Of a stretch of 64,000 nucleotides of DNA, positions 26,199 through 36,341 are shown one piece after another. The DNA is from Centipeda felix. GTDB taxonomy: Bacteria; Bacillota; Negativicutes; Selenomonadales; Selenomonadaceae. Location: the NCBI RefSeq assembly GCF_900186465.1, contig NZ_LT891956.1, forward strand, positions 155,625-219,624. The letters run 5' to 3'. Position numbers and translations under genes: made by a program. Every line of letters starts with the position of its first letter. Positions within the stretch are counted from its first letter, which is position 1. The notes under the pieces are model-generated. The model did not search any database, was not told where the DNA came from, and worked only from the letters and a program-made list of their open reading frames with translations.

Positions 26199-27527
26199 AT
26201 GTCAATTTTTTCACCGGCACCGCACATTGAGCGGCTGCCCGCCGACCAGATTGACGAGCGGTACAAGTCACTCCGACGGCAGGTCTTTCTCGGGACGTTC
26301 ATCGGGTATGCGACCTTCTATCTGATTCGCAAGAACTTCAGTCTCGCGATGCCCTACATGATTCAGGACTACGGCTACTCCAAGGCGGATCTTGGTATCG
26401 TCCTGACCATGCTTTCGGTTGCATACGGCGTGAGCAAGTTCGTCATGGGCAACATCTCGGATCGCTCGAATCCAAAGTATTTTGCCACGCTGGGCCTCCT
26501 GCTCAGTGCGCTCGTGACGCTCGCGTTCGGCGTTGTGCCGGGGGTTATGACGAGCATTCCGATCATGTGCGCCCTGAGCTTCATGAACGGATGGTTCCAG
26601 GGGATGGGCTACCCGCCGTATGCAAAGTCCATGGTGACGTGGTTCTCCCAGACCGAGCGCGGCGCGTGGTGGTCGTGGTGGAACGTCTCGCATAACCTCG
26701 GCGGCGGCCTGATCGCACCGCTGGCGACGGCAGGTATCGCCCTCTTTGGCACATGGAACAGTATTTTCTTCTTCCCTGCGCTGATCTCCATCGTCCTCGC
26801 CTTCATCACCTTCTTCCTCCTGCGTGACACGCCGCAGTCCTGCGGTCTGCCGCCGATCGAGGAGTACAAGCACGACTACCCGAAGGAGCACGGTGCTGTC
26901 ATGGAAAAGCAGATGACGGCAAAGGAAGTTCTGATGAAGTACATCATCAAGAACAAGCTGCTCTGGTACCTCGCGATTGCGAACATCTTCGTCTACTTCA
27001 TCCGTTACGGTGTCGTCGATTGGGCGCCGACGTATCTCGCGGCGGTCAAGGGCTTCTCCAAGGAGAGCTCGCGCTGGGCATACTTCCTCTATGAGTGGGC
27101 GGGCATCCCGGGCATGCTCGTGAGCGGCTACCTCAGTGACCGCGTATTCCGCGGACGGCGTGCGCCCGCAACGATGATCTTTATGACGTTCGTCATCGTC
27201 GCGATCCTTGTCTACTGGTTCAACCCGCCCGGCAACGTCCTCGTGGATAACCTCGCACTGATCGCAATCGGCTTCCTCATCTACGGTCCGGTCATGATGA
27301 TCGGTCTGCAGGCGGCGGACATGGTGCCGCGTGTCGCAACGGGCGGCGCGACCGGCCTCACGGGCCTCATGGGCTACATCGTCGGCTCTGCGTTCGCGGG
27401 CGTCTACATGGGCTTCGTCGTTGACCACTTCGGCTGGACGGGCGGCTTCATCAGCCTCCTCGCTTCCTGTGTCCTCTCGATTTTCTTCCTGTTTATGACC
27501 ATGGGCGGGAAGAAAAGAACAGAATAA
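26199..27527 (+). CDS. UhpT/GlpT/PgtP-family organophosphate:phosphate antiporter
   Basis: A 442-residue MFS protein with 12 predicted helices. The N-terminal region RRQVFLGTFIGYATFYLIRKN is characteristic of the OPA family, whose conserved arginines bind the substrate phosphate. It also carries MNGWFQGMGYPPYAKSMV and the WWSWWNVSHNLGGG segment. OPA members exchange internal phosphate for glucose-6-phosphate, glycerol-3-phosphate or phosphoglycerates. Placement behind a PhnD-like sensor, UhpB-like kinase and UhpA-like regulator suggests an inducible sugar-phosphate uptake system. The exact substrate is not decidable from sequence. Confidence 0.9.
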   Translation: MSIFSPAPHIERLPADQIDERYKSLRRQVFLGTFIGYATFYLIRKNFSLAMPYMIQDYGYSKADLGIVLTMLSVAYGVSKFVMGNISDRSNPKYFATLGLLLSALVTLAFGVVPGVMTSIPIMCALSFMNGWFQGMGYPPYAKSMVTWFSQTERGAWWSWWNVSHNLGGGLIAPLATAGIALFGTWNSIFFFPALISIVLAFITFFLLRDTPQSCGLPPIEEYKHDYPKEHGAVMEKQMTAKEVLMKYIIKNKLLWYLAIANIFVYFIRYGVVDWAPTYLAAVKGFSKESSRWAYFLYEWAGIPGMLVSGYLSDRVFRGRRAPATMIFMTFVIVAILVYWFNPPGNVLVDNLALIAIGFLIYGPVMMIGLQAADMVPRVATGGATGLTGLMGYIVGSAFAGVYMGFVVDHFGWTGGFISLLASCVLSIFFLFMTMGGKKRTE

Positions 27528-27550
27528 AGGAATCGCTGCATTCCCACATA

Positions 27551-27594
27551 AAAATCCCGCCGCGTTCGGAATGCTCCGAATGCGGCGGGATTTT
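27551..27594 (+). terminator. Terminator after the organophosphate transporter
   Basis: A nearly perfect 20-bp stem (AAAATCCCGCCGCGTTCGGA and its complement) with an ATGC loop ends in TTTT. It can work in both directions. Confidence 0.85.
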
Positions 27595-27604
27595 GTGTGC
27601 ATTT

Positions 27605-27829
27605 AGGAACCGCTGATAAAATGAAGTCCGTCAGATTGGTGCAGATTTTGTCCTGTCAGGGAAGCTGCTGCCGGTGCAGCGGCGGCGATGAGAGTGACTG
27701 ACTTGTCGAGACGCTGCTTAGTGATAAGAGATTACATTTCCATGAATAAGATGATGGGAAAAAAAGGGATACCGCGTCGCTCAAGCTGCTGCGTCATGTC
27801 CCTTATGTATGCTTTATCAGTGCTTTTCT
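27605..27829 (-). repeat. MITE-like repeat, copy D (enlarged interior)
   Basis: The left end AGGAACCGCTGATAAAATGA and the right end GCTTTATCAGTGCTTTTCT match the family ends. The interior is about 60 bp longer than in copies A and B and only its first third (GATTGGTGCAGATTTTGTCC) is alignable. The right end stops 3 bp before the 3' end of the convergent MFS gene. Confidence 0.6.
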
Positions 27830-27832
27830 AGC

Positions 27833-29014
27833 TCACCGCAGATTCCTGTGAGGCACTTCCACCGCCGGCAGGTAGATCTTCCGGCAGAGCAGGGCGGCGA
27901 CGAGTGCGATGGCCGCGCCGATGTAGCCGATGTGGGCGATGTGGTCAGCCCCCGCTGCCAGCCCGCCGATGTACGTTCCGCTGCCGATGCCGAGGTTGAA
28001 GATCCCCGAGTAGATCGCCGTCGCGACCGTCGATGCGTCGCGCGGAACCGTGGCGAGCACCTCCGCCTGGAACATCGTATTGTAGAGCGTTGCGAGCACG
28101 CCGAGCACCATCGTGAGTACGATCATCGTGCCGACGGAGATGGATGCCGCCTGCCAGAGAAAGAGCATGGCGGCAACCCCGACCAGACACCAGCGCAGCA
28201 GGGAGAAACGGCACCTGCCGTACATGCGCGAGAACACGAGGCTCGCGATGATGCCGCTCACCCCGAGCAGCATGAGTGCCACCGTGATCAGATTGGGCGA
28301 GAATTCTGCGACCGTATGCAGGAACGGCTCGATGTAGCTGTACATCGTGAAATACGCCGTCGCAAAGAGCGCCGTCATGACGTAGATGCACGCAAGCGCA
28401 GGCTGACGCACGAGCGACGGCAGCTCGCGGACACTGACCCCCGCCCCCGGCGTGCGCTGCGGCAGGAGAATCGCGAGATAGACGAATGCGGCAGCAGCGA
28501 CCGCGGCGAGCAGGAGGAACGTCATGCGCCACCCTGCGGCGAGCCCGATCACGCGGCCGAGCGGGAGCCCGACAATCGTCGCGACCGAGCTGCCCGTCAC
28601 GATCATACCGAGTGCCGTCGGCTGATGCTCGCGCGTCACGAGACGCGTCGCGAGCGGCGCGGCGATCGACCAGAAAATCGAGTGCGCGCAGGCGACAACG
28701 ATACGCGCCCCGAGCAGCATATCATAGCTTGTCGCGATCCCTGAGATCATCTGCCCGATGCCGAAGAGCGCCACCATCAGGAGCAGCAGTTTCTTCAGCT
28801 CCATGCGGCAGGTCAGCAGCATCAGCGGCAGCGACAGCAGGGCCACCACCCACGCGTAGATCGTGATCATCTGACCCGTCGCCGCCTCCGTCATGGAGAA
28901 CGACTTGGAGATATCGATGAGCAGTGCGATCGGCATGAACTCCGACGTGTTGAAGATAAACGCCGTAATCGTAATCCCGAACAACATCATGTACTGGCGC
29001 GGCAACATCGTCAT
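27833..29014 (-). CDS. MFS transporter, SotB/AraJ-type sugar or drug exporter
   Basis: The frame is open to 29245, but ATG 29014 (MTMLPRQYMMLFGITITAF) is chosen because AGGGAGGGATGTATT precedes it, giving 393 residues. It has 12 hydrophobic segments. The opening FNTSEFMPIALLIDI and later motif GLPLGRVIG are hallmarks of the SotB/AraJ sugar-efflux branch of drug:H+ antiporters. Its role is probably export of sugars or small toxic compounds. It is monocistronic, with a MITE-like repeat abutting its 3' end. Confidence 0.82.
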   Translation of the reverse strand: MTMLPRQYMMLFGITITAFIFNTSEFMPIALLIDISKSFSMTEAATGQMITIYAWVVALLSLPLMLLTCRMELKKLLLLMVALFGIGQMISGIATSYDMLLGARIVVACAHSIFWSIAAPLATRLVTREHQPTALGMIVTGSSVATIVGLPLGRVIGLAAGWRMTFLLLAAVAAAAFVYLAILLPQRTPGAGVSVRELPSLVRQPALACIYVMTALFATAYFTMYSYIEPFLHTVAEFSPNLITVALMLLGVSGIIASLVFSRMYGRCRFSLLRWCLVGVAAMLFLWQAASISVGTMIVLTMVLGVLATLYNTMFQAEVLATVPRDASTVATAIYSGIFNLGIGSGTYIGGLAAGADHIAHIGYIGAAIALVAALLCRKIYLPAVEVPHRNLR

Positions 29015-29173
29015 AATACATCCCTCCCTATCTGTGTTTTCCTTGTGTGACAGTATCCACATTGTAGAGAAAAATAAAAAAAATGCAAGGGGGAAACACC
29101 CTTTTTTGCGGATTTTCCGCGATCTGTATAAAGCTGTGAAATTGTGATAATGGCGCGCGTATTTTACCTGTGT

Positions 29174-29434
29174 TATAATTAGAAGCAATGAAGTAAAATA
29201 CGCACAGAATAAGAAGAGAGCGTGATGGAGTATAAGGAGGTGCACACGGCAGGGGCGGTGTGGTGATTGTGCTGGCTTTGTTCGTACGGTAAGAGCGCTG
29301 TGCTGAACGCTTTCTCAGCAGGGGGCTGTGCCTTCCTGCCGAGCATCGCACACAGGAGATGGCACAACGAGATTGCTCCTGTGAGAAAAGGAAAAGAAAA
29401 ATAACCTGTGTAATTCCTTTAAGGAGGCCATACG
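29174..29434 (+). promoter_or_regulatory. Long structured leader before the ADP-ribosylglycohydrolase gene
   Basis: A TATAAT box (29174-29179) is followed by about 250 bp without a gene. It contains a short frame with an AAGGAGG site (MEYKEVHTAGAVW, from ATG 29224) and a hairpin CACAGGAG...CTCCTGTG at 29351-29383, before the ribosome site AAGGAGG at 29421. A short leader peptide plus hairpin suggests possible attenuation, but no known leader class was recognised. Confidence 0.4.
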
Positions 29435-30275
29435 ATGCTGGGGGCAGTCATTGGCGATATTGTCGGTTCGCGGTTTGAGTTCGACAATCACCGCAGCAAG
29501 GACTTTGAGCTTTTTGCGGAGGGATGTTTTGCGACGGATGACAGCATTATGACGCTGTCCGTGGCGAAGGCGATCATGGAGACGCAGAGGGAGGCAGCGG
29601 ACGCACCTGCGGCGGATGCCGCGGGGCTCTCGGATGCGGCAGAGGCGGAGGAGGCGTTTTATGCGCGCCTGCGCGCGAATGCGGTGCACTGGATGCGGAG
29701 CATCGGGCGGCATTATCCTGACTGCGGCTATGGCGGGCGGTTCTACTGGTGGATGTTCATCACCGATAACCCTGCGCCCTACGACGGCTTCGGCAATGGT
29801 GCGGCGATGCGCGTCAGTCCCGCGGGATTTGCCGCGCGCAGCATGGAGGAGGCCATCGCCCTCGCCAAGGCGGTGACGGAGGTCACGCACAAACACCCCG
29901 AGGGGATCAAGGGCGCGGACGGGATGCACGCAGCAGGAGATCGCCGCCCATATCGTGGAGCACTACTACGCGCTCGACTTTACCATTGACGGGATTCGGG
30001 AGGACTATATTTTTAACGAGACCTGCCAGCATACCGTGCCGCAGGCGATTGAGTGCTTCCTCGAGTCGTGCTCCTTTGAGGATGCCATCCGCACGGCGAT
30101 CTCACTCGGCGGTGACAGTGACACCATTGCTGCGATCACGGGCGCGATCGCTGAGGCGTACTATGGCATCCCAGACGCGATCCGCGAACAGGCACTCTCC
30201 TATCTCGACGACCGCCTCCGTCCCATCTATGATGAATGGGAGGCGCGCTATAGGATGGAGCAGAGAGCGCACTGA
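29435..30275 (+). pseudogene. ADP-ribosylglycohydrolase (DraG-like), frameshifted
   Basis: The first frame (29435-29989) starts MLGAVIGDIVGSRFEFDN and contains TDDSIMTLSVAKAI, FGNGAAMRVSPAGF and THKHPEGIKGA, all DraG/ARH-family metal and substrate motifs. The second (29955-30275) supplies IAAHIVEHYYALDF, SLGGDSDTIAAITGAIAEAY and the C-terminus. Between HPEGIKGA and EIAAHIVEHY, family members have about 20 more residues, so a short out-of-frame deletion near 29915-29945 is likely. The family removes ADP-ribose from proteins or small molecules. It could be a true pseudogene or a draft-assembly error. Confidence 0.75.
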
Positions 30276-30344
30276 GAGCTGAGAGAACAGAAAAGCTCCC
30301 GCGCGCCGACAGCGGCGGGAGCATCAGAAAATGGAGGGCATACA

Positions 30345-30863
30345 ATGAAGAAGGCAATCGTCGTTGTGGATATGCAGAACGACTTCGTGGACGGCGCACT
30401 CGGTACGGCGGAGGCGCAAGCGATGCTGCCGCGTATGGTGGAGAAACTGACGGCGGCACGTGCGGCGGGGACGGCACTCGTCTTTACCATGGATACGCAC
30501 GGCGCGGACTATCTCACGACGCAGGAGGGGGAGCATCTGCCCGTCCCGCACTGCATTCGCGGCACGGCGGGCTGGGCGATCGTGGAGGCACTCCGCCCCT
30601 TTGCCGATGCGGCGGCCGCCGTGATCGAAAAGCCCACGTTCGGCGCGACGGCACTCCCCGCCGCCCTCGCGGACTATGACGAGATCGAGTTCGTCGGGCT
30701 CTGCACGGATATCTGCGTCATCTCGAACGCGCTCCTCGTGAAGGCGTTCTGCCCCGAAAAGCGCATCAGTGTCGACGCCGCCTGCTGCGCGGGCGTCACG
30801 CCCGAGAGCCACACGACCGCACTCAACGCGATGCGAGCATGCCAGATCGAGGTGCGCGGGTAG
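30345..30863 (+). CDS. Isochorismatase-family cysteine hydrolase
   Basis: A 172-residue protein of the isochorismatase/nicotinamidase fold. The catalytic triad is visible: Asp in VVVDMQNDFVDGAL (residue 9), Lys in IEKPTFGA (near 94), and Cys in FVGLCTDICVISNAL (near 124). Family members hydrolyse nicotinamide, isochorismate, ureidoacrylate or similar amides, and the substrate cannot be assigned. It follows the ADP-ribosylglycohydrolase gene by 70 bp with an AATGGAGGG-type ribosome site. A pairing with nicotinamide metabolism would make sense but is only suggestive. Confidence 0.82.
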   Translation: MKKAIVVVDMQNDFVDGALGTAEAQAMLPRMVEKLTAARAAGTALVFTMDTHGADYLTTQEGEHLPVPHCIRGTAGWAIVEALRPFADAAAAVIEKPTFGATALPAALADYDEIEFVGLCTDICVISNALLVKAFCPEKRISVDAACCAGVTPESHTTALNAMRACQIEVRG

Positions 30864-30973
30864 GATGAAGCGTGTGTTTTGGAAAATGATGGCGAGCCGA
30901 CAGGAAGAAATTTGTTTGCCGGCGTTGATTTACAGCGTTTGGTCGGTTAAAATACGGGAAAGGAGGCGCTTGG

Positions 30974-31780
30974 ATGAAGGACTGGAAAGACCTGACGATC
31001 AGTGACGACTATATGTTCAAGTTGATTATCAAACGGAAACGCATCTGCAAGCAAATGCTTGAGCGCATCCTGCACATCGAGATTGAAGATCTGTCCTATG
31101 TCGGCACGGAGAAGGTACTCATTCCCGTTTACGGAAGCAAGGGCGTCCGCATGGATGTCTACGTGAAGGACGGAAAGGGCACAGTCTGCAACATCGAGAT
31201 GCAGGTGAGAAAGCCTGAGGGGGACGGTCTCGCAAAGCGTACGCGCTACTATCAGGCGATGATGGACGCTGACCTGCTTGCTGCAGGGGCGGACTACGAT
31301 CGTCTGAACCCGACGATTATTATTTTTATCTGTTCCTTCGATCCATTTGATGCCGGTCGGTACATCTATACATTTGAGAATCAATGTCTGGAGGATAATC
31401 ACATCCAGCTGAAGGACGGCACGCGAAAGATCTTTCTCAACACCAAGGGAGAGACGGGCGAAATCGACGCATCCATCAAGGCGTTTCTCCGCTACGTCGA
31501 CGGCGCTGTGACGACAGATCACTTTGTGCAGGAGATCGACAGGGAGATTCATGCGATCAAATCTACCGCAGAAGAGGAGGCGAGTTATATGAGCTACGCG
31601 ATTAGTCTTGCAGAGGAGAGAAAAGAAGGACGAAGAGAGGGGCAGAGGGAAGAGCGCCTCGCCATCCTCCGTCGACTCGTCTTTATGTCGGGGATGTCGA
31701 CCGATGAGGCACTCTCGTTGATTGGTGTCCCTGCCGATGAATGGGCGCAGTATCGGCAGGAACTGGAAGAGATAAGATAA
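30974..31780 (+). CDS. Rpn-family PD-(D/E)XK nuclease / transposase-like protein
   Basis: A 268-residue protein of the Rpn / PDDEXK_2 family. It opens MKDWKDLTISDDYMFKLII and has the nuclease core GVRMDVYVKD and CNIEMQVRK (Asp and Glu-x-Gln at about residues 73-94), then FLRYVDG and a charged coiled C-terminal region (EERKEGRREGQREERL). Rpn proteins promote RecA-independent recombination and have been linked to mobility and phage defence. AAAGGAGG precedes ATG 30974. It is a single gene ending before a bidirectional terminator. Confidence 0.85.
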   Translation: MKDWKDLTISDDYMFKLIIKRKRICKQMLERILHIEIEDLSYVGTEKVLIPVYGSKGVRMDVYVKDGKGTVCNIEMQVRKPEGDGLAKRTRYYQAMMDADLLAAGADYDRLNPTIIIFICSFDPFDAGRYIYTFENQCLEDNHIQLKDGTRKIFLNTKGETGEIDASIKAFLRYVDGAVTTDHFVQEIDREIHAIKSTAEEEASYMSYAISLAEERKEGRREGQREERLAILRRLVFMSGMSTDEALSLIGVPADEWAQYRQELEEIR

Positions 31781-31806
31781 AGGAAAAACGTATATTACAC
31801 AAAAAA

Positions 31807-31831
31807 AGCACCATCTTTTGGATGGTGCTAT
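31807..31831. terminator. Bidirectional terminator between Rpn gene and tRNA-Gly
   Basis: AGCACCATC/GATGGTGCT hairpin with an A-run on its left and TATATTTT on its right. It can end both the plus-strand Rpn transcript and the minus-strand tRNA transcript. Confidence 0.75.
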
Positions 31832-31839
31832 ATTTTCGC

Positions 31840-31913
31840 TGGAGCGGGCGATGGGAGTCGAACCCACCTCTAAAGCTTGGGAAGCTTTCATTCTACCGAT
31901 GAACTACGCCCGC
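31840..31913 (-). tRNA. tRNA-Gly(CCC)
   Basis: The 74-nt minus-strand sequence folds as a standard cloverleaf. The acceptor stem is GCGGGCG/CGCCCGC, the anticodon stem AAAGC/GCTTT encloses loop TTCCCAA (anticodon CCC), and the T-arm carries GGTTCGACTC. The 3' CCA is encoded. A hairpin terminator follows. Confidence 0.95.
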
Positions 31914-31958
31914 AGTGATTGCTATGATAGCAGATTCTCCCGCGTTTGTCAAACGCGC

Positions 31959-32396
31959 TCACTCCTCGGGCAGGAGCATGGCGAGGTCGGGCATGAGCTT
32001 TGTGATGTCGCGGATGAAGACGCGCAGGACGCTCGTCATGACCTCGGGGTCAAACGCCACGGGGTTATGCGGGACGACGACGTCGGCGTGGATGGCGGTA
32101 TCGGAGGTGAGGTAGAACTTGATGAGGCGGCTGTCTTGGTTCTGCCGCATGAGCCAGCCCGTGAGCAGCATGGCGTTCGTGTCGTCGACGGCGTTCTGCG
32201 CAAGACGGACGCGGATGGTCGCATAGGCGGTGCTGTCGATGACGACGGCGATGGGCAGCCGCCGCTCGCCTGCCTCGATCTCGCTCTCAAAGACGGTGGT
32301 GTCGCGGTCGTCGCCCACCTCGCGGATGGCAAAACCGGTGATGTTTTCCTTTTCAATATACTCCTCGAATGTCTTGGCCGCCTCGATCACGACCAA
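31959..32396 (-). CDS. Conserved hypothetical protein, YbjN-like fold suspected
   Basis: A 145-residue soluble, acidic protein (MVVIEAAKTFEEYIEKENIT). The alternating beta strands with a long central helix and the phrasing ITGFAIREVGDDRDTTVFES resemble YbjN / type III secretion chaperone-like domains, but the match is by eye only. An AGGTGGT-type ribosome site precedes it. It is the second gene behind a small exported protein on the minus strand, 14 bp apart, so the two are probably co-transcribed. Function unknown. Confidence 0.6.
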   Translation of the reverse strand: MVVIEAAKTFEEYIEKENITGFAIREVGDDRDTTVFESEIEAGERRLPIAVVIDSTAYATIRVRLAQNAVDDTNAMLLTGWLMRQNQDSRLIKFYLTSDTAIHADVVVPHNPVAFDPEVMTSVLRVFIRDITKLMPDLAMLLPEE

Positions 32397-32410
32397 CCAC
32401 CTCCTCGTGC

Positions 32411-33043
32411 TTATTCCTCTTCGTATGTAAACTGATCTGTGTCCGCGTGATAGTCGAGCCGATACCGCACGGCAGGTCTGCCCGTGTCGGTATAGAGCTC
32501 GGGTCCGAATGCGAGCGCGATGTACGGATGATCTGCGCTGTGCTGCACGGATCCGATGTAGACCTGAAAATCGTCAGGCACCGGATTGTAGTAGTCGCTG
32601 CTGTCGACGTAGATACGCCATGCACCGTCCACCGGCGATTTTCCGACGATGACCGCACGTCCTGTGGCGGGCGGGGCCCCCGGCGGACGCCAGCCGGCAC
32701 GTGTGTTGATGTTGCAGTAAAAAAACAGATGCCCGTCGCTCATAAACGCTCCGGAAGAGCCGAGCCCCAGACGCGATGCCGGTGCACTAAAGTGAAAGAC
32801 GTTCTGCTTGCCCTCCCACAGGGTGAAATGGATCTGCGTGCCCATCTGTGCGAGCGTTGCCTTGATCTCCGTCGTGCCGACCTGATAGTAGGAACGGCGC
32901 ACGTCTTTGCCCTGCTCCATGCGCACGGGCTTTAGGATGAGCTGGGCGCCGGAGACGGGCGGCAGTGCCGCGGATGCGGTCACAGCAGCAGTGAGCACGG
33001 CGATGGATAGGATCAGCAGGAGGAACATCTGATATTTTTTCAT
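32411..33043 (-). CDS. Exported hypothetical protein
   Basis: A 210-residue protein with a clear signal peptide (MKKYQMFLLLILSIAVLTAA, cleavage near ASA at residues 23-25) and no lipobox. The mature part is beta-rich with a Pro/Gly-rich loop (GWRPPGAPPATGR). Two partial repeats of the pattern YIAL/YVDSSDYYN are seen, and the C-terminus reads RYRLDYHADTDQFTYEEE. Proteins of this form occur in Negativicutes as periplasmic or surface proteins of unknown role. It starts the two-gene unit with the YbjN-like gene. Confidence 0.65.
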   Translation of the reverse strand: MKKYQMFLLLILSIAVLTAAVTASAALPPVSGAQLILKPVRMEQGKDVRRSYYQVGTTEIKATLAQMGTQIHFTLWEGKQNVFHFSAPASRLGLGSSGAFMSDGHLFFYCNINTRAGWRPPGAPPATGRAVIVGKSPVDGAWRIYVDSSDYYNPVPDDFQVYIGSVQHSADHPYIALAFGPELYTDTGRPAVRYRLDYHADTDQFTYEEE

Positions 33044-33263
33044 AACCGTTCTCCGTCATCTTCTAACGATATTTTATTATAGCATAGCGCGCGGAAAAGG
33101 GAAAGAGAAAAGAAGTGCCCGCCAGGAGACCTATTGTGTGAATCTCCACAGAAAACAAAAGTTTTATAAAAAGAGGATTTTTGCCGCAGCGCGCGAACTT
33201 CTAATATAAGGGACGCACGAGAGAGAAAGGGCTGTAAAAATGAAATCTTTGCGGAGTTAATTC

Positions 33264-34589
33264 ATGCTGGCGCTGATGGCGCCGGTGATTGCGCTGTCGG
33301 TGCTCATCATCGTGCTGCTGCTCATCATGGCAGATATGCGTGATCGCCATACGCATGAGCAATTCCGTACGATGCTGTACACGGACTACGACAATATGAT
33401 CGGCGTCGCGACGGAGCTCGCACGCAGTGAGGTGCAGAGCGCCTACGATATGTACCGGGACGGACGGCTGACGCAGGATGAGGCAAAGGCAGAGGCGATT
33501 GCCCGTGTGAAAAAGCTGCGCTATGGAGCGGACGGCAGCGGATACTTCTGGATTGACGACACAGACTGCCGGCTGATCGCGCATCCATTTTTGGAAAACA
33601 AGGAGGGCACGGATCGCAGAGACGACCGTGACCCCGACGGCAACTATGTCATCCGCAATCTTATCGCAGCAGCGAACGACGGAAGCAGGTACAGTAATTT
33701 CATGTGGGAAAAGCCGGAGAACGTCGGGACGGGGCAGCTCTCGCCGAAACGTGCCTACTCGCTGAAATTCGCTCCGTGGAACTGGGTGATCTCGACGGGC
33801 AACTACGTGGACAACATCGATGCATATCTTGCGGAGCGCAGTGAGGAAAGCCGTGCAGCAATGTATGAGGGGCTGCTCCGTGATCTGAAAGAGGTGAGCG
33901 CGCGCGTCGCCGACGAAAAGGAGCACGGTACGGCAGTGGTGCATGACCTCCTGGAGGAGACGGAGCGGGCAAACGCCAACATCGCGGCAATTACGCGCCT
34001 CGTCAACGAAAACAACGAGAGTGCCGGCAAGATCGGCGAGGCGAGTACGATGATCGAGTCCATTGCCGAGCAGACGCGCCTGCTTGCACTGAACGCTGCC
34101 ATCGAGGCGGCACGTGCCGGAGAAACGGGGCGCGGATTTGCCGTGGTTGCGGATGAGATCCGCAAGCTCGCCGACCAGTCGAGCAGCTTTACCAAGGATA
34201 TCAAGGAGATCATCGCGGAGCTGACACACAACTCGGAGAACGCCGTTGCGGGGATTCAGGATGTGGAGCGCACCGTGACGGTGCAGACGGAGGCCATCGG
34301 CTCGACGCGCAGCAACTACATGAGCATCGCGGCCTCCATTGAGAGACTAGAACACGCGACAGCGGCACTCGAGTCGTCGATGTCGGCCATCTTTGCCAAC
34401 GTCAAGGAGATTACGCCGCTCGTCTCCTCACTCGCGGACGGGGCGCAGAACAGTGCCGCAAGCACGCAGGAAATGGCGGCAAGCATCCAGCAGCAGACAA
34501 GCGATATCAACGGCATGGCAGATGTGGCACGTGAGCTCGCTGAGGCGGTGCGCGCCATCCAGGAACAGATTGAGGCATTTGACGTATAA
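33264..34589 (+). CDS. Methyl-accepting chemotaxis protein, atypical topology
   Basis: A 441-residue chemoreceptor. One hydrophobic segment (about residues 3-23) is followed by an sCache_2-type sensor ([35 protein letters not shown]) and an MCP signalling domain whose hairpin tip reads [20 protein letters not shown]. No second membrane helix or HAMP domain is visible between sensor and signalling domain (residues about 180-235), which would place both on the same side of the membrane. An in-frame ATG at 33240 is followed by a TAA at 33258, six codons later, then this ATG; a one-base change could have shortened the N-terminus. Confidence 0.85.
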   Translation: MLALMAPVIALSVLIIVLLLIMADMRDRHTHEQFRTMLYTDYDNMIGVATELARSEVQSAYDMYRDGRLTQDEAKAEAIARVKKLRYGADGSGYFWIDDTDCRLIAHPFLENKEGTDRRDDRDPDGNYVIRNLIAAANDGSRYSNFMWEKPENVGTGQLSPKRAYSLKFAPWNWVISTGNYVDNIDAYLAERSEESRAAMYEGLLRDLKEVSARVADEKEHGTAVVHDLLEETERANANIAAITRLVNENNESAGKIGEASTMIESIAEQTRLLALNAAIEAARAGETGRGFAVVADEIRKLADQSSSFTKDIKEIIAELTHNSENAVAGIQDVERTVTVQTEAIGSTRSNYMSIAASIERLEHATAALESSMSAIFANVKEITPLVSSLADGAQNSAASTQEMAASIQQQTSDINGMADVARELAEAVRAIQEQIEAFDV

Positions 34590-34614
34590 TCGTCATGGCG
34601 TTTGTCCATCATAA

Positions 34615-34659
34615 ACGGGACTGCGGTACGACATTTTCGAATTCGTACTGCAGTCCCGT
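34615..34659. terminator. Bidirectional terminator between the chemoreceptor and purH
   Basis: The 17-bp arms ACGGGACTGC(G)GTACGA and TCGTACTGCAGTCCCGT form a stable hairpin serving the two convergent genes. The U-runs are modest. Confidence 0.65.
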
Positions 34660-34689
34660 CTGTATTTCAGCCCCGTGGAGCGTTCCTCC

Positions 34690-35960
<1,271 letters not shown>

Positions 35961-36151
35961 GTGAGCACTCCTTTTTGCTGATGAATTCTCCTTTTATTAT
36001 AGCGGGAGGGGGGCATTTTTTCAACTGAAGAACAGCGGTGACAGGAACGCGGTGCGGCGGATCGCTTGCCTGTAAATTTTCTTTGACAGTGCTGCAAAAG
36101 CAACGTAATATGTAGGTGAAAGAAGTTGTAAAAACATACAGCTCGATGTAT

Positions 36152-36313
36152 AGGAAGCACTGATAAATTCGGCACAACCATCTTGACGCATCTTTTCGCC
36201 CGCTTTTCGTTAGCAAATCCTCCACATAGCCCTCGCTATGCGTCCGGTTTGCTGCCTCAATCGGACAAAAAATCTACGCCAATTTGGCAGACCTCATTTT
36301 ATCAGCAATTCCT
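36152..36313 (+). repeat. MITE-like repeat, copy A
   Basis: A 162-bp copy, closely similar to copy B (59847-60008, also 162 bp). The ends AGGAAGCACTGATAAA and TTTATCAGCAATTCCT are inverted repeats. The interior contains the hairpin CATAGCCCTCGCTATG and the block CGTCCGGTTTGCTGCCTCAA. It lies 28 bp upstream of the SEC-C gene start. Confidence 0.85.
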
Positions 36314-36341
36314 ATATTCTGCCATCCGCGAGGGAGGTACC

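Noticed and set aside
26268..27602. 444-codon minus-strand frame opposite the organophosphate transporter
   Set aside because: Rich in Arg, Glu and His with no domain; antisense shadow of a membrane-protein gene.
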